This document shows positions 43,153 to 53,733 of a stretch of 64,000 nt of DNA, in pieces (position 1 is the stretch's first letter; every line of letters begins with the position of its first letter). A program made the position numbers and the translations under genes. The DNA is taken from assembly GCA_034509425.1 (NCBI GenBank), contig JAVTVJ010000130.1, forward strand, positions 2,101,501-2,165,500, in the 5' to 3' direction. Under the pieces are notes generated by a model, which was not told the origin of the DNA, searched no databases, and was given only the letters and a program-made list of their open reading frames with translations. Origin of the DNA: Eopsaltria australis (Eukaryota; Chordata; Aves; Passeriformes; Petroicidae).

Positions 43153-43170
43153 GGGGCAGCGCCCTGCCCC
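43153..43170. repeat. GC-rich inverted repeat immediately upstream of the TATA box
   Basis: GGGGCAG and CTGCCCC are exact inverted copies separated by CGCC. The repeat ends two bases before the TATA box. It could be a dimeric protein site or a DNA hairpin, and I cannot name a factor. Confidence 0.6.
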
Positions 43171-43171
43171 G

Positions 43172-43177
43172 TATAAG
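43172..43177 (+). promoter_or_regulatory. DMRTB1: TATA box of DMRTB1
   Basis: TATAAG in the context CCCCGTATAAGAGCC. It lies 60 bp before the chosen start codon, predicting transcription from about 43200-43205 and a 5' UTR of about 30 nt. A TATA box inside a CpG island is a mixed promoter type, usually linked to tissue-restricted genes. Confidence 0.6.
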
Positions 43178-43231
43178 AGCCCAGAGGAAGGGGAGGGCCG
43201 GGCCAGGGGTCCGAACGGGCGCTGCGGTGCT

Positions 43232-43610
43232 ATGGAGGCGGCCGAGGCCACGGCGAAGGCACTGCGGGCACCGAAGTGCTCCCGCTGCCGCAACCACGGC
43301 TTCGTAGTGCCCGTCAAGGGCCATGCCGGGCACTGCCGCTGGAAGCTGTGCCTGTGCGAGAAGTGCTCGCTCATCACCGAGCGGCAGAAGATCATGGCAG
43401 CCCAGAAGGCCCTGAGGCAGCAGGAGACCGAGCCGCCGGCCAGGGCAGGCGCGGAGCTCGCTCCGTCGGGCGAGGGTCATGGGGCGGCAGTCCGGGAGGA
43501 CGGTGCCCCCGAGCCCTGCAGCCACGAGAGAAAGAAGGGCGCCCAGCCCGACGGCGGCGGCAAGGGCACGGCATGCTGGGGGTCACCGCCACCGCCCTTC
43601 AGGGACGACG
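43232..43610 (+). CDS. DMRTB1: DMRTB1 exon 1 (coding part), DM domain
   Basis: This exon codes residues 1-126 plus one base of codon 127. I chose the ATG at 43232 because it has a good Kozak context (G at -3, G at +4). It also lies about 30 bp after the transcription start predicted from the TATA box at 43172. The in-frame ATG at 43115 lies upstream of that TATA box and would add 39 GC-rich residues without homology. The exon holds the whole DM domain and a Gly/Ala/Pro-rich linker. It ends at GACGACG|GTAAGG, a strong donor, leaving phase 1. It is very GC- and CpG-rich, unlike the other three exons. Confidence 0.93.
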
Positions 43611-46600
43611 GTAAGGACATATCCCCAAAGCCTCTTCCCAGCATCTTCCTGTGTTCTCCTCTTTCCCGTGTCAAACGCTGCCACTTGTGCACTTTGCTGA
43701 TTCCTCAGGCTCCGGCTGCCCGGAGAGCCGCTCCTCTGTTCCGCTTTCCTTCCCCAGAGGGCACTGGGCTGGCATGTTGGGTCATCCCGTCCCTTGGCAG
43801 CTCCGCAGCGCGGGGCGGGAACAACGTGCTCGGCCTCGCAGCCCCTTGCGAGCTCGAAGCTTCAAACGAGTGGCTTTTCACTGAGAGGGAAATTAGTCTG
43901 GGAGTGCAACCAAACTGGGTCTGCTCCACATGTTTCTCTGAGTGCTGTCTCACTGTTTATAAACTCAGAGGCACAAGATTCCAGCAACAAAAATGCGTTA
44001 AAACTCAGTGATGGCAGGTAACTGGGGAAGGTACTGCTGCAGCTGTCTGAAGCAAGCATTTTATGCTAGCACTGTAAAAGGAAAAGATCTTTTTGCCTTA
44101 GTTCATACCTGTAGCAAAAACTAAATTTGGTTGGGATGACTTGATATGAAAGTGCATTTGGTATTTAAGAGCAGGGCATAGACTTTTCAGGTGGAGCTGT
44201 TGGAGGGTCTGATGTCTCTTAAATGCTTCTTTTAATAGAGTCTTTTATGTTACTTGTCTAATTTATTATAGTAACTCCATTCTATTACTATAAAAATGTT
44301 ACAGAAAACCTTGCTGACGGTAGTAGTCATGGATGTGAGCCTCTGGAGAGTTGGCAACCTGGAAGACAAAATGTTGTCCTGAGAAACCCAGGAGAAAGAC
44401 TCATTTTGGTCATCTGTAGTCCCCAGAGAAAGAATACTGTCAATAACTTCCCCTTTTTAGCTTTGTTTTGGAATAAAATTATGTTTATAGATGACAGTAG
44501 CTATACACATGTCTGCCAGTCCTTCCCTTAATATTTTTAACCTGCTGACCAACCTCAAAGATTAGGTACAAATTATAGTACTCTAGAAGTAAACCTTTCA
44601 AAGGAAATTCTTTGCCTCCTCTGCCGTGGAGGATGGGCCAGACAAGAAGGACCTATTTACATTCAAATAGCCGCTCTACTTCTTTTCGTAAGACTTCAGA
44701 AAGGCCATATAAGATTCAAGATGCAAGATGAAGTAACTAATTTCTGCTTCTTAAATTGTTTGTATATGACTCTCCTGTCTGAGAGTGGAATTTTTTCCTG
44801 CAGCTACTTCTACATAACTCCATAAAATTACATGGATATTTTTATTTGTTCTTTTCTCACTGTTTCCTAGCTCACCCTGCTTTTCCTCCAGAATACACTG
44901 TCAACCCAGAATATCTGGAGAGAGAAATCCCAAAAGTGTACCCGGGATGTTCTGGGGTATATCCTTACCACCCATTTTCCCTGGGATTTGCCATCAATGA
45001 GTCAAGCAGTGGGGAAACACCATCACCTCCAGGGATATCACTTCAGAGAGGATTCCGACACATTCCTAGCAACTGTGTGCCAGGGAATGCAACCACTGTA
45101 TCAGTGAGTAGCACACTGTTAATTACCTCTGCTAATACTGATTTATTTTGGCTGCTTTCTCTTTGTTGAAGTAACCATGAAGAGTCATCCTCAATATAAG
45201 TTACTTCACAGCATTTTGGTACATTACACTGAAGAAAACATTAACAAATTATTATGTTAATAATCTGACCTGCTTTCAGTACAATTCAACAGTTGATGTT
45301 AGAGCAATCTGCCTCAAGACGATAAAAAATAGAATTATTATGCTTGTACAGAAATTCCCTGTCACAATTTAGGGGTTACTGAGAAAGAGGATGGCTGCTC
45401 CTGGTTTAAACCAACTACTCCAATGAGATGCCAGAACAGGTGACAATGACTTAGAAGGTCAGTTTTGCTGTGACATGGTCTGGGAAGTTCTTGCTCCTCA
45501 GTTGCAGCATGTTGCCCTGTGCACAGGCTTTCCATGTGCCAATATGTGCATGGACATGGCAGCATATGGACAAAAACCCAGAAATGGTCTGGTAATGGAG
45601 ATGTGTTCTGGAGAGAGTCTTTAGATGGAAGGTGATCTCCTTCATGTGTTTCCACAGGTTCCAGATGGAGCTGGAGATTTCCATCAAGGATACTACACCC
45701 CTCTGCATCAGTTCATCCCACCAAGTTTTCTGACAGGGATTCATTACATTCCAGCTCCAGTTTCACTGAACATCCTGGCTGAAACAACCAGGGAAGTCCG
45801 TGGTAAGGAAGTATGAGACAAGCCCTGAGAGAGTCACTGTTAACCTGGTTTCAGTATCTGACCACAGAGATGGAAACCCAAGAGATCCTGATCCCAGCTA
45901 GTTTTGACCTCTGTGATGAAATCCTGAATTCTGGGACAGATTGTACAGCTCTGGGAAGGGCTGACGTAGGGAAGGCAGCCTGGCATGCTTGGGCTTTCCA
46001 ACTGACAAGCACCTCAATCCCAGGCAGACATCGAAGGCCTCATGACTCAGCTATTCCAGAAAACGATCTGTTGGTGTTCTCAAAAAGAAAATATTTCTCT
46101 ACATAGCTAGTTTGCAGGGCATATCTTTAAAATTACTTGGCTGTATTTCAGTTTAGACAAATCATTATAAAATAATGTGGACTAACACTTACCATGAATA
46201 ATATGAAGTTTCTTGCTTATCTGAAAATCCTAGATTTTAATTGCTGGAAAAGAAAGATTGAATCTTCAAAATCTCTGATTACCACAGGATTTGAAATTTC
46301 TGGCATAGATTAAGTCTTTGTGCCTCTCTGTTTTAGGTTTGTTTCATGTAGTGTGTCTGCACGTGGATGTATTTGTGATTACATTCGCAAGTTTTTCATT
46401 TGGCTGCAGCTAAGCTGTGACCACAAGAGGGTAGAGCTGCTCAGAGAATTAACCACTAATACTGGATGTGCAAATAGCCAGTTTTAATTTTTTTTTAATT
46501 TTAATTTTTAAAAATGTAGATAAATAAATACTAACTTTCTCTTCTTGAACATGAGAATAAACAATTGTTAAGCTGTTTATGAAACATTACTATAATCACC

Positions 46601-48777
46601 CAGTGAGAAATCAAGAGAGAGGAGAAATAAGAAAAGTAAAATTACCTCATTTGAACCAAAGAGATGTTGATGGAGGTTATGTGGGACAGAATATAAGTTG
46701 GGGTTTTTTTGGCCTGATTTCTCAACAACATAAGGCTCGTACAGCATCATTTTCTGTTAACGTCAGTCCTCTCATAACTCTTCACCCCATTAGGTATTTT
46801 CAACCAAACGTATCTGTTGTGATCACATGCCTACACAATACTGATGTGCAGGGGAAGATGATTCCCACCAAAGCATTTGCTTGTGGCCATGTCGTGGTGT
46901 TGGGCTGGCTGTCACGGTACACACAGTCCCTGACTGGGGTTTGGGTCCCTGAGCCAACCTCCAAGTGCCTGCCAGTCAGCCCAGCAGTGGGGACACATCC
47001 CCAGGGAACTCGAGGCATCCCTGCTCCTTGTCTGGCTGGAGAGCCAAAGGAAAGGAAGCAGGAGATGTGCTGGACAAGGGGAATGTGGAGAATATGGCAG
47101 TGTGGGGGTGTACAGGCATTGTAGAAATGTAAAGTTATTTTAGGATACTGGTAAAGGCTGAGTGTAGGAGATACTGGTGTGCTGGGGTGAAATAATACGG
47201 GCTGAGTTTGAGGGGAGGAGAGGAAAACAAGGACTAGCCTGCAAATCAGGAAGTATGTATGAGGATTAACGGGCTTTGTGATTTGGAGGGGACAAAAATG
47301 AGGGGATGCCGCAGTGGCAGAGAACACGTAGGGAGCTGTAGGACTTTGAGGGAATGGGAAGGAATTGAGAGTAGCACACAAAACATGGGGGACATGGAGT
47401 GAAGTTACAGCACTGTGTGAGGGAAACAGACGAAATCCAGTCCTGCATTGGTAGAGTGAAGTTGTAGTGGCCAAGCAATGATGAAAACAGGCAACTGGAT
47501 AAAGAAACATCAGGAGAGCAGCCTCCCCCAGGGAGCAAGATGCCATCTCATGACCTCAGCCCTTCACACCAGGGAAATCACAGCCCAGGCACAGGGCCAT
47601 AGGAAACAATGCATCATAGATTGTGCTGCTCAGAGAACAATCCAGTTTCCTTAGTGCTGTGGAGAAAGTAGAAATTAATTCTACTGCATAGCATTTGTGC
47701 TCCAGGATATGTAGGAATTGTAACCCAGTGAGGGGGGATAATTCTGTATGAGGTCATACAAAATAGCCTGGCAGCAGAAGATGCAGGTGTAAAGGGAAGA
47801 GTGAAACGGATAAATTCTTTCTGGAGTTCAAGATGCTTGAAAAAAGAAAAATGCTGTAATGTGCAGTGCATAAGGATGTGTGAGGATTGCATAATGTCTT
47901 TTTTATAAAAATGGAACTGACTCCAACCTGCAGTTAAACTCAGGAACATAATTTCTCCAGAAAGCTCCAGAACTAGGGTGAAATGGGCTTTCTGGCAAAA
48001 TTCTTGCAGGAAAATGGATGTAGAAAGCCCTAGCAGGGCAACTACTGGTGAGGAGAAGTTTCTGTCATCTCTGCCTGAAAGGAAATCTCAGATAAAAACA
48101 AAAAATTAAAAACTCCAAGGCTTACCTGAAAGAGATGCTCCTAGGGTAGAAGGTGCTTCCAGAAATATTTGAGTTAATATGAGGCCAGTTCAGTTTACAG
48201 GGGTGGTGTGAAATATAGATCATGTTGTTACACAATTCCATGCAGTATTGACTGGTTATATTACAGAGATTTGACAAACACAAGATATGTCCAGTAAAAC
48301 AGGCAGTACAGTATGTGATGGTAGACTCTGATTGTGAATGTTTGGCTTTCTAAAGGAGCAAGCCACAGAAAACCAAAACCCGGGTTGCCTGTGAGGAGAT
48401 GAGGCAGCTTTTCATGAAAATTGGCAAGTAAATACTTTATAAAATGAAAATCCCTAGTTGGATTTAAAAAGGGATTATGAATCAGTCTGTCAAGGTCTTT
48501 GAGAATTCACAGGAGTGTTAAAAAGGCATGGTGTAGGTTCCCTGTGGATAAGTGGGCAGAAGTGTCTGCCTCATACTTTTATTCCAGTGCAGCTTCAAAT
48601 GTGGAAATGTGATTGATTTCAGGTGTAACAAGAACTGAAACAGAGTTTGGGGTTTGGGCTTCTTTCTTTGTGTTGAACTCTGACATTTTTCTGTTCTTCA
48701 TTTTAGCTACTGAAGCTGACATTGAGGATTCAGGGGTGGTTCATGAACATGGCCAGCCTTCTTCTTCCCCAGAATAA
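43232..48777 (+). CDS. DMRTB1: DMRTB1 (DMRT6) DM-domain transcription factor, four exons
   Basis: Joining 43232-43610, 44871-45103, 45658-45802 and 48707-48777 gives 828 nt, an uninterrupted 275-residue protein plus stop. Residues 14-64 are a DM domain, an intertwined two-zinc DNA-binding fold. All eight ligands are present: C16, C19, H31, C35 and H22, C40, C42, C45. The string CSRCRNHGF, then VPVKGHAG and [10 protein letters not shown], is diagnostic of DMRTB1 rather than DMRT1-5 or DMRTC2, whose basic loop reads LKGHKR. As I recall the mammalian protein, the C-terminal half also matches: a G-x-x-LQ-x-GFRH motif, a GDF-x-x-x-YY motif, and an acidic tail ending in QPSSS. Residues 65-126 are a low-complexity linker unlike the mammalian one. 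In mouse DMRT6 acts in the nucleus of male germ cells at the switch from mitosis to meiosis; the same role here is inference. The protein is shorter than human (about 340 residues), mainly because it lacks polyproline runs. The exact first exon end and UTRs need transcripts. Confidence 0.95.
43611..44870 (+). other. DMRTB1: DMRTB1 intron 1
   Basis: A phase 1 intron of 1260 bp. Its first 250 bp stay GC-rich and extend the exon 1 open frame to about 44011, but this reading has no homology and the GTAAGG donor is strong. The rest is AT-rich with no recognisable element. Confidence 0.85.
44871..45103 (+). CDS. DMRTB1: DMRTB1 exon 2
   Basis: The acceptor is a pyrimidine-rich stretch ending TTTCCTAG at 44870; the donor is TCA|GTGAGT at 45104. 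The exon is 233 nt, entering in phase 1 and leaving in phase 0. It codes residues 127-204: a Pro/Tyr-rich segment with a [14 protein letters not shown] motif, then ISLQRGFRH. These correspond to the HPYCPFPLGY-like and LQQGFRH motifs of mammalian DMRTB1 as I recall it. The flanking frame runs on past both ends, so the splice sites and homology set the limits, not the stops. Confidence 0.92.
45104..45657 (+). other. DMRTB1: DMRTB1 intron 2
   Basis: A phase 0 intron of 554 bp with GTGAGT and CACAG ends. I see no repeat or open frame of note in it. Confidence 0.85.
45658..45802 (+). CDS. DMRTB1: DMRTB1 exon 3
   Basis: The acceptor is GTTTCCACAG at 45657; the donor is CCGTG|GTAAGG at 45803. The exon is 145 nt, phase 0 in and phase 1 out. 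It codes residues 205-252 and includes GDFHQGYY, followed by a Pro- and aromatic-rich run that matches the mammalian GDF-x-x-x-YY region. Mammals have long polyproline tracts here, which this protein lacks. If the donor were skipped, the frame would end four codons later (GKEV then stop), so a short alternative C terminus is possible. Confidence 0.92.
45803..48706 (+). other. DMRTB1: DMRTB1 intron 3
   Basis: The largest intron at 2904 bp, phase 1. It holds a partial CTCF-like motif at 46421-46435 and a purine-rich block at about 46900-47580. That block leaves the minus strand open for 248 codons without recognisable homology. The rest is AT-rich and featureless to me. Confidence 0.82.
46421..46435 (+). 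promoter_or_regulatory. Partial CTCF-like motif in DMRTB1 intron 3
   Basis: CCACAAGAGGGTAGA matches the CTCF core except at three positions, including the central C. It is weaker than the site at 53734 and on the same strand. Confidence 0.25.
48707..48777 (+). CDS. DMRTB1: DMRTB1 exon 4, C terminus and stop
   Basis: The acceptor is TTCTTCATTTTAG at 48706. The exon's first two bases complete Ala253, and the frame stops at TAA 48775-48777. It codes an acidic tail ending in a Gln-Pro-Ser-rich sequence, residues 253-275. Position, acidity and the QPSSS string match the end of mammalian DMRTB1. It is below 100 nt, and its assignment rests on phase agreement plus this similarity. Confidence 0.88.
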
Positions 48778-48808
48778 ACAAGAGGAGACCGATCTGTATA
48801 TTATACAC

Positions 48809-48814
48809 AATAAA
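48809..48814 (+). promoter_or_regulatory. DMRTB1: Polyadenylation signal AATAAA of DMRTB1
   Basis: A canonical hexamer starting 32 bp after the stop codon. A U/GU-rich stretch (TTTTCATTTCTGAGTGTT) follows about 35-50 bp later, as expected for a downstream element. Further AATAAA hexamers exist, for example at 49973, so a longer 3' UTR is possible. Confidence 0.55.
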
Positions 48815-49286
48815 TGGGCTGGAGAAGAGCTGAGAGCAGGCAGCACTGTTTTCATTTCTGAGTGTTAATGAGGGTAGAGTGACACTTAATCACTGAGCAG
48901 TCACAACAGCTAGAAGGGGATTAGTCCCCTGCCTTTATGATCAATGTTCGAGCTGCCAGGCTCACAGCTCTGCCTCCCAGCTGCAAAGCCCATGTTCCTT
49001 AAAGGTTTTCCAGTGGAAGCAACAAATGATTATGACTCTTAATTTGTTCCTGTGCTGAGGTTACCTGGCTCCCAGACCATGGTCTCTGAGCCATGTGCAT
49101 TCTGCAGCATTTTCATGTTCATGACAGTAGTCAGAAAGATGTTTGTATTGGTTTGCTGTAAGGGAAATCTGGTTCTGAATGTTACAGAAGAGTTGAGTGA
49201 TGTGGAGCCTGAAGACTGAGTGAGGGAGGATGTGAAGACAGCCTGGGTTGCTGATGCACTTGGCTGCCTAAGAACGTGATTCAGCA

Positions 49287-49304
49287 GGGGAAGGGAAGGG
49301 TGGG
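49287..49304 (+). other. Potential G-quadruplex downstream of DMRTB1
   Basis: GGGGAAGGGAAGGGTGGG has four runs of at least three G with loops of 2, 2 and 1 nt, a canonical G4 pattern. It lies about 510 bp after the DMRTB1 stop. Confidence 0.6.
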
Positions 49305-49539
49305 AGCTGGTCTGGAAGGGCATGGCAGGAATTTGTGGAAAGGCCTGGTGCCTTTGCATTGTTTCTGGGTCCTCTAAGGCACCTTCTGTATAGGTTGGGG
49401 ACAAAGTTATTTGGAATCACCTCTTGTCACACAGGCTTCACATCTGACATTTTGAATGTCCTTGATGATTTATACGTTATTTCAATGTTGTTAAACTCAT
49501 GACAGATGAAACTGAGTAGTACTGTTTGTTTCTAAAGGG

Positions 49540-49640
49540 CTCTTGCAGACAGCTTTACACATGTGTACTGGAAGTGCGCTGTGGCATAGCCAAGGTGTGG
49601 AGAGATTTGCCCAGGACAAAACATCAGTTACAATAACAAT
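49540..49640 (-). mobile_element. Possible MIR-like fragment, reverse orientation
   Basis: GTGTGGAGAGATTTGCCCAG followed by GACAAAACATCAG resembles the reverse complement of the MIR core (AAGTAACTTGCCCAAGGTCACA). Only this stretch matches, so it is tentative. Confidence 0.3.
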
Positions 49641-50754
49641 TAGTCAAATCCATCCATGCTATGATTGTCAGTGATAATCTTTAATTAAAAATGAATGGTA
49701 CATTCCTCTACTGTTTTGCCTGGATGAATTGGTTTTGTATCAAGTGGATCAGTTGTTAATGTTTGAATAATTGGGGCGGGACTTTTGTATAATTAAAAAA
49801 GGTACATTAAACTGTTGTTATGGTTTGATGTGTGTCTGCATGTAATTTTTCTAGCCAAATGTCAGATGTTGCTGTGAACAGCTCTGTGTAACAGACTTGT
49901 CTGAAGAGAAATTGAGGCCTCAGTATTTTTTTCTACTACATCTGTCTGCTTCTGTAGAGGTGAGCACAGTAAAATAAACAGACTTCTGATACTTGTATTA
50001 ATAATCTCTTGCTCAATGCAAGAAGTAAAGAAGTTCTGCTGACCTGAACATTTATCTTTTGTTTAATGTAGTAGATGATCTGCTGGAATGCTTTGCAGCA
50101 CAGTGTTTTGGGGCAAAAGTGAAAGCAGCAAATTTAGAACTGCCAAGAGAAAAAAAAACAAAAACACATTTATCTATAGCAAAGAATCTCAAGTACAACT
50201 TGTTATATATTAGATTTTCAAAAGGATCTTTGCTCCCAGGAGTGTTCCAGAACTTCTGTCTGCTTGGAAAGCTCTGGATACCTCTTTCTTTTCAAAATAA
50301 AATAATCTACAAATAGAAATACCAGCAGTGCCCACAAAGCAGGTCCCTCTGTGGGTGGAGGGGTTGGTTTTTATAACAATGGTTTAAGAAGATAGTAATG
50401 TCCAGGATGAATACTTGAACCAGTTCCTTCCCAGACACTTTTCTAAATTTATAGTCAGTGTTGTATTACTCCTTAAATCTCAAAGCAAGGTGGGTTCCAG
50501 CCCATTTCCCTGACTGTAATGCACAGTCACTGCAGATACACTGCACATACAGCACTGTTTGCTCTCTGTTTTACTGAGCCAGTGACTGCTTCCAGATTGT
50601 CAAGCCAAACTCGTTATTTTCCTTTTCCTCCATCTTTCTGAATTGTCATCAAGTAAACCAAAGCTTTACTTTGGCTGTTTGAAGGATGGTCTGGCACTCC
50701 AGGAGGGTCTCTCTCACTGCATTGCTGCAGATAAATGGGCATCTCCAGAGGGAT

Positions 50755-50970
50755 GTAGTGAGCTTAAGGAAGAGCCGGAGAAGGGCAACTAAACTGAAAA
50801 GATGAAGTTGATTACTGGGGCAGTCTAAAAGTAGAGTCTTCAGTTTTAGAACATCTCAGGTGTGGCAGAGCAGCTGTAAAACCATTACCAAACCTTGCTA
50901 CTTTATGCACATGTAGGACAAGAAGGTGACCAGGGGGACAAAGGGTCAGCTGTAGGAAAACAGTGAGGCC
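50755..50970 (+). mobile_element. Possible internal part of a decayed CR1
   Basis: It resembles the CR1 region whose consensus reads roughly GAGGAGGGCAACRAAGCTG and GGACAAGGGG, upstream of the 3' end found at 51390. The match is weak and interrupted. Confidence 0.3.
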
Positions 50971-51389
50971 AATCCTGCTTAATCATATCCTCAGTCAAAC
51001 TCTGTGTGCTGTCATTTCAGGCTTGCACATTTCAGGAAACTTGTCCCCAAGTTCTTGCACCTATCCCTGCCTAGAGAAGCAAACACCTTGGTAAGAGAAC
51101 TGAAAGTGGGTAACTCTTCAGCTGACAGGATGAACTATCTTATGTGGGTAATTCAAGGCTTCATTCTTCCACTTTGTGCTCAGCTTGTCCTTTTTAACTA
51201 AGAAAAAAAAACATTCCTTGACAACTGGTGTTGTCATACTGTGCACTTAAGGACTTCAAAGTGAGTAATTTTAATTCCAAACTTAGTGCCAACCAGTGTT
51301 TCCAATAATTAAACTCTGTGATCTCTTCTGACTCCATTTATTTAAACAAATTACTTAGGGATAATGAAATCAGTTTGGATTGAAATGGA

Positions 51390-51455
51390 ATGATTTGGAT
51401 TAGACAAGTCACTCAGAGGTTGTTCCAACCTAAATCATCCCAGAATTTTATTGGT
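51390..51455 (+). mobile_element. CR1 LINE 3' end fragment
   Basis: GGATTAGACAAGTCACTCAG followed by TTGTTCCAACCTAAATCATC and CCAGAATTTTA fits the CR1 terminus (GGACTAGATGACCT, CCTTCCAACCC, ATTCTATG) with many substitutions. Sequence at about 50770-50960 (AGCCGGAGAAGGGCAACTAA, GGACAAGAAGGTGACCAGGG) may be an earlier part of the same old copy. Confidence 0.7.
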
Positions 51456-51942
51456 TTTTATTAAGGCTGAAGCCACACAGACTTTGGCTGAATTAATAAA
51501 ATTTGTGAAGGAAAAGGAAAGGATTCCTTTTGCTTCTGAAATCTTTCTGCATGCAAGCAGCTACTGGTTGCAGTAGGAAATCTGCATATATACAGTTGTC
51601 ATCATCATTATTTTCAGATTTCTGAGGATTCACTCTCTTGAGCTGAACCTGAAGATTTGGTTCCTAACACCTGACCCTTCTGTCAATTCTCTGTCCTTGC
51701 TGCAAGTCCCTGGGTCCTCACAGAGCCACAAGCTCTTGTTTGTTCCTTGCAGGAAAAAACCTGGAATTAGGAGCCAGCTCTAACATTTACTCCCACCACT
51801 AATTTCATGACTTCCAGTGGAATTTCTTGTGAGGGGGGAGAGTGGACAGCATTAGTTGGGTATGCAAGTTGGCAAGTTTACGATTCAGCTTTTATACAGA
51901 GGTGTCTGTGACACTCAAAGCCCTCAGATTATTGTTGATCTG

Positions 51943-51947
<5 letters not shown>

Positions 51948-51978
<31 letters not shown>
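51948..51978. repeat. T31 homopolymer
   Basis: An unbroken run of 31 T. A long run could be the poly(A) tail of an antisense retrocopy, but the sequence to its right shows no recognisable gene. Confidence 0.95.
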
Positions 51979-51979
<1 letters not shown>

Positions 51980-53733
51980 TAGGAGCTTTGGAAATATGAA
52001 AACAAACCCAAGATGTTCTAGAAGGATACTGTAATATGTCCATTCTGCAAACATATGTAGGATTCATCTGTCATTTCCCTGCAGCAGACTGCTCAGTGTT
52101 AACACTCCCGGGCTATTGGCTTCTACATCTGGACTGAAGCAGGTTTTCATATGACAGTAATTATAATACTCCTTCTAGGTTTTTTTTTTTTTCTTCTTGG
52201 AATTAGATGCACCCAGTTGGAAACCTCTGAATCCACAGCAAGACTATAACTGTTTTTTCCACATTAATGAGTAATTAATTTTGAACTGCAATCCAAAGAA
52301 CTATTTAATTGCTTACCAATAAAGTCAGCTTGCTGCAAAGAGAAATCTCCTTCCCCTTAAAAAAATAGTTTTCATGACAGAAAAATTCTTTATAATGTGA
52401 AACATAACTATTTTAGAACAGTGAAAACTTTAATTAAATCATTCTTATAGGCAAGTGGGTCTGCTTTTCCCATTTTTTGCCCAATATTTTACTACTGCAA
52501 CATTCGCATTAGTCACAGAGTTATGTCTCTGCTTAGCTTGCCAGAATGTAAGGGAGAAATCCAAATGTAAAGAGAGACCTTGTGGAAACTATTCCTGAAA
52601 TCAGAGAGGGACTGAGTGCCTGTTTTACTGCAGCCCAGAGAGAGCTCCAGATGCCCAGGCAGTGATGTATCCACACTACCACTTTGTGCATTTGACTTTT
52701 CCATATATCCTTACACGTACATCTTATCAAACACAAATAAGATCTACTCCAACATTCTCAAAGAAAAAACAGATTTATTTTGGTATTACTTTTAATTACA
52801 ATGGGTAACATTTCTCTTGTTTCTTCTTGTTGGCTCTTATATTTTCCTCAGCCAGGCAACATAGACCTTGCTGCTGATTCCATAGGGTGATCCCTTATGG
52901 ATATAGTTGTGATTTCACACAGGGTTTTTTTTTTATTTTACACAACCACCTTCAGTGGAGCCATTTCTGGTTTCATTTAATAATTACTGTCAGGGTTTAT
53001 AGCCTTACTGGTACAAAGGACTCAGAAGTGCTCACGCCACATAAGCTACAGCAAATACAAAACATTTTTTACAAAATTTTTCTTTTTTCCAGAAAATGTG
53101 GTTTAAATAACAGTCATATTCATAGTTCCCTGGGAGAACCTTCCCATTTTTTTTTTCACAAAAGGCTGTTTTTCATTAAGAAATGTATTCTTTTGATCAA
53201 GGTGCAAATCGACTGTTTCTCATGCTCTTCCAACAGTAAATATACACTTAAATTCCAGAAATTCAAAAGCCTCGTGTACCTGCAGATGGCTGATTTTTAC
53301 ACCCCCTTCCTCATGGAGCACCTCGTGTTCTGAAATGGCTCTTGGCTTCGCGATGTTCCTCAGTCCTGGCATCACAAATCCTGCCTGCCTGTGTCCAAAG
53401 GGACACACAGGGCTGGAGAGCTCAGTGCCCGGAGCTTTCAGGGATGAGCAGAGCCCACACCCTCCAGGCTCACCTTCCGTGCTGTCCCGGCCGCCAGCCG
53501 CGCTCTGTTTGCCCTCACAACACCTCACGGGATTTCTTCATGGCCGCTGCAACAAATGAATCACAGCCAAACCTCAAAAAAATTAAGAGTAACAACAATT
53601 TTCACCTTACCACGCAAATAATCTGGCGAAGTCCAAGGGAACGCTGCGGAGGGAGATGGGAAATCAGAATCCAGATTCGTTTTCTTGACGTTTTGGGAGC
53701 GATTAATGGAGAAGCGGGAGCGGGGCCGGCTCT

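Larger units (their letters stand above)
42895..43620. promoter_or_regulatory. DMRTB1: CpG island covering the DMRTB1 promoter and exon 1
   Basis: Base composition changes sharply from AT-rich upstream of about 42890 to very GC-rich with dense CpG, and declines again after about 43860. Sp1-type CCGCCC boxes are visible, for example near 42952 and 43017. This is the strongest CpG island in the window and marks the DMRTB1 promoter. Germline-expressed genes with such islands are often regulated by methylation; that is inference here. Confidence 0.85.

Noticed and set aside
43115..43231. Upstream in-frame ATG at 43115 as the DMRTB1 start
   Set aside because: It lies before the TATA box. The added 39 residues have no counterpart in DMRTB1, whose DM domain sits close to the N terminus.
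42693..43307. 204-codon + strand open frame overlapping the DMRTB1 promoter and exon 1
   Set aside because: It is in a different frame from the DM domain, and its second half is Ala/Arg/Pro/Gly-rich CpG-island translation. It would start upstream of the TATA box.
43611..44011. Reading exon 1 straight through to the stop near 44011
   Set aside because: A strong GTAAGG donor ends the exon. Exons 2-4 carry clear DMRTB1 homology in compatible phase, while the read-through has none.
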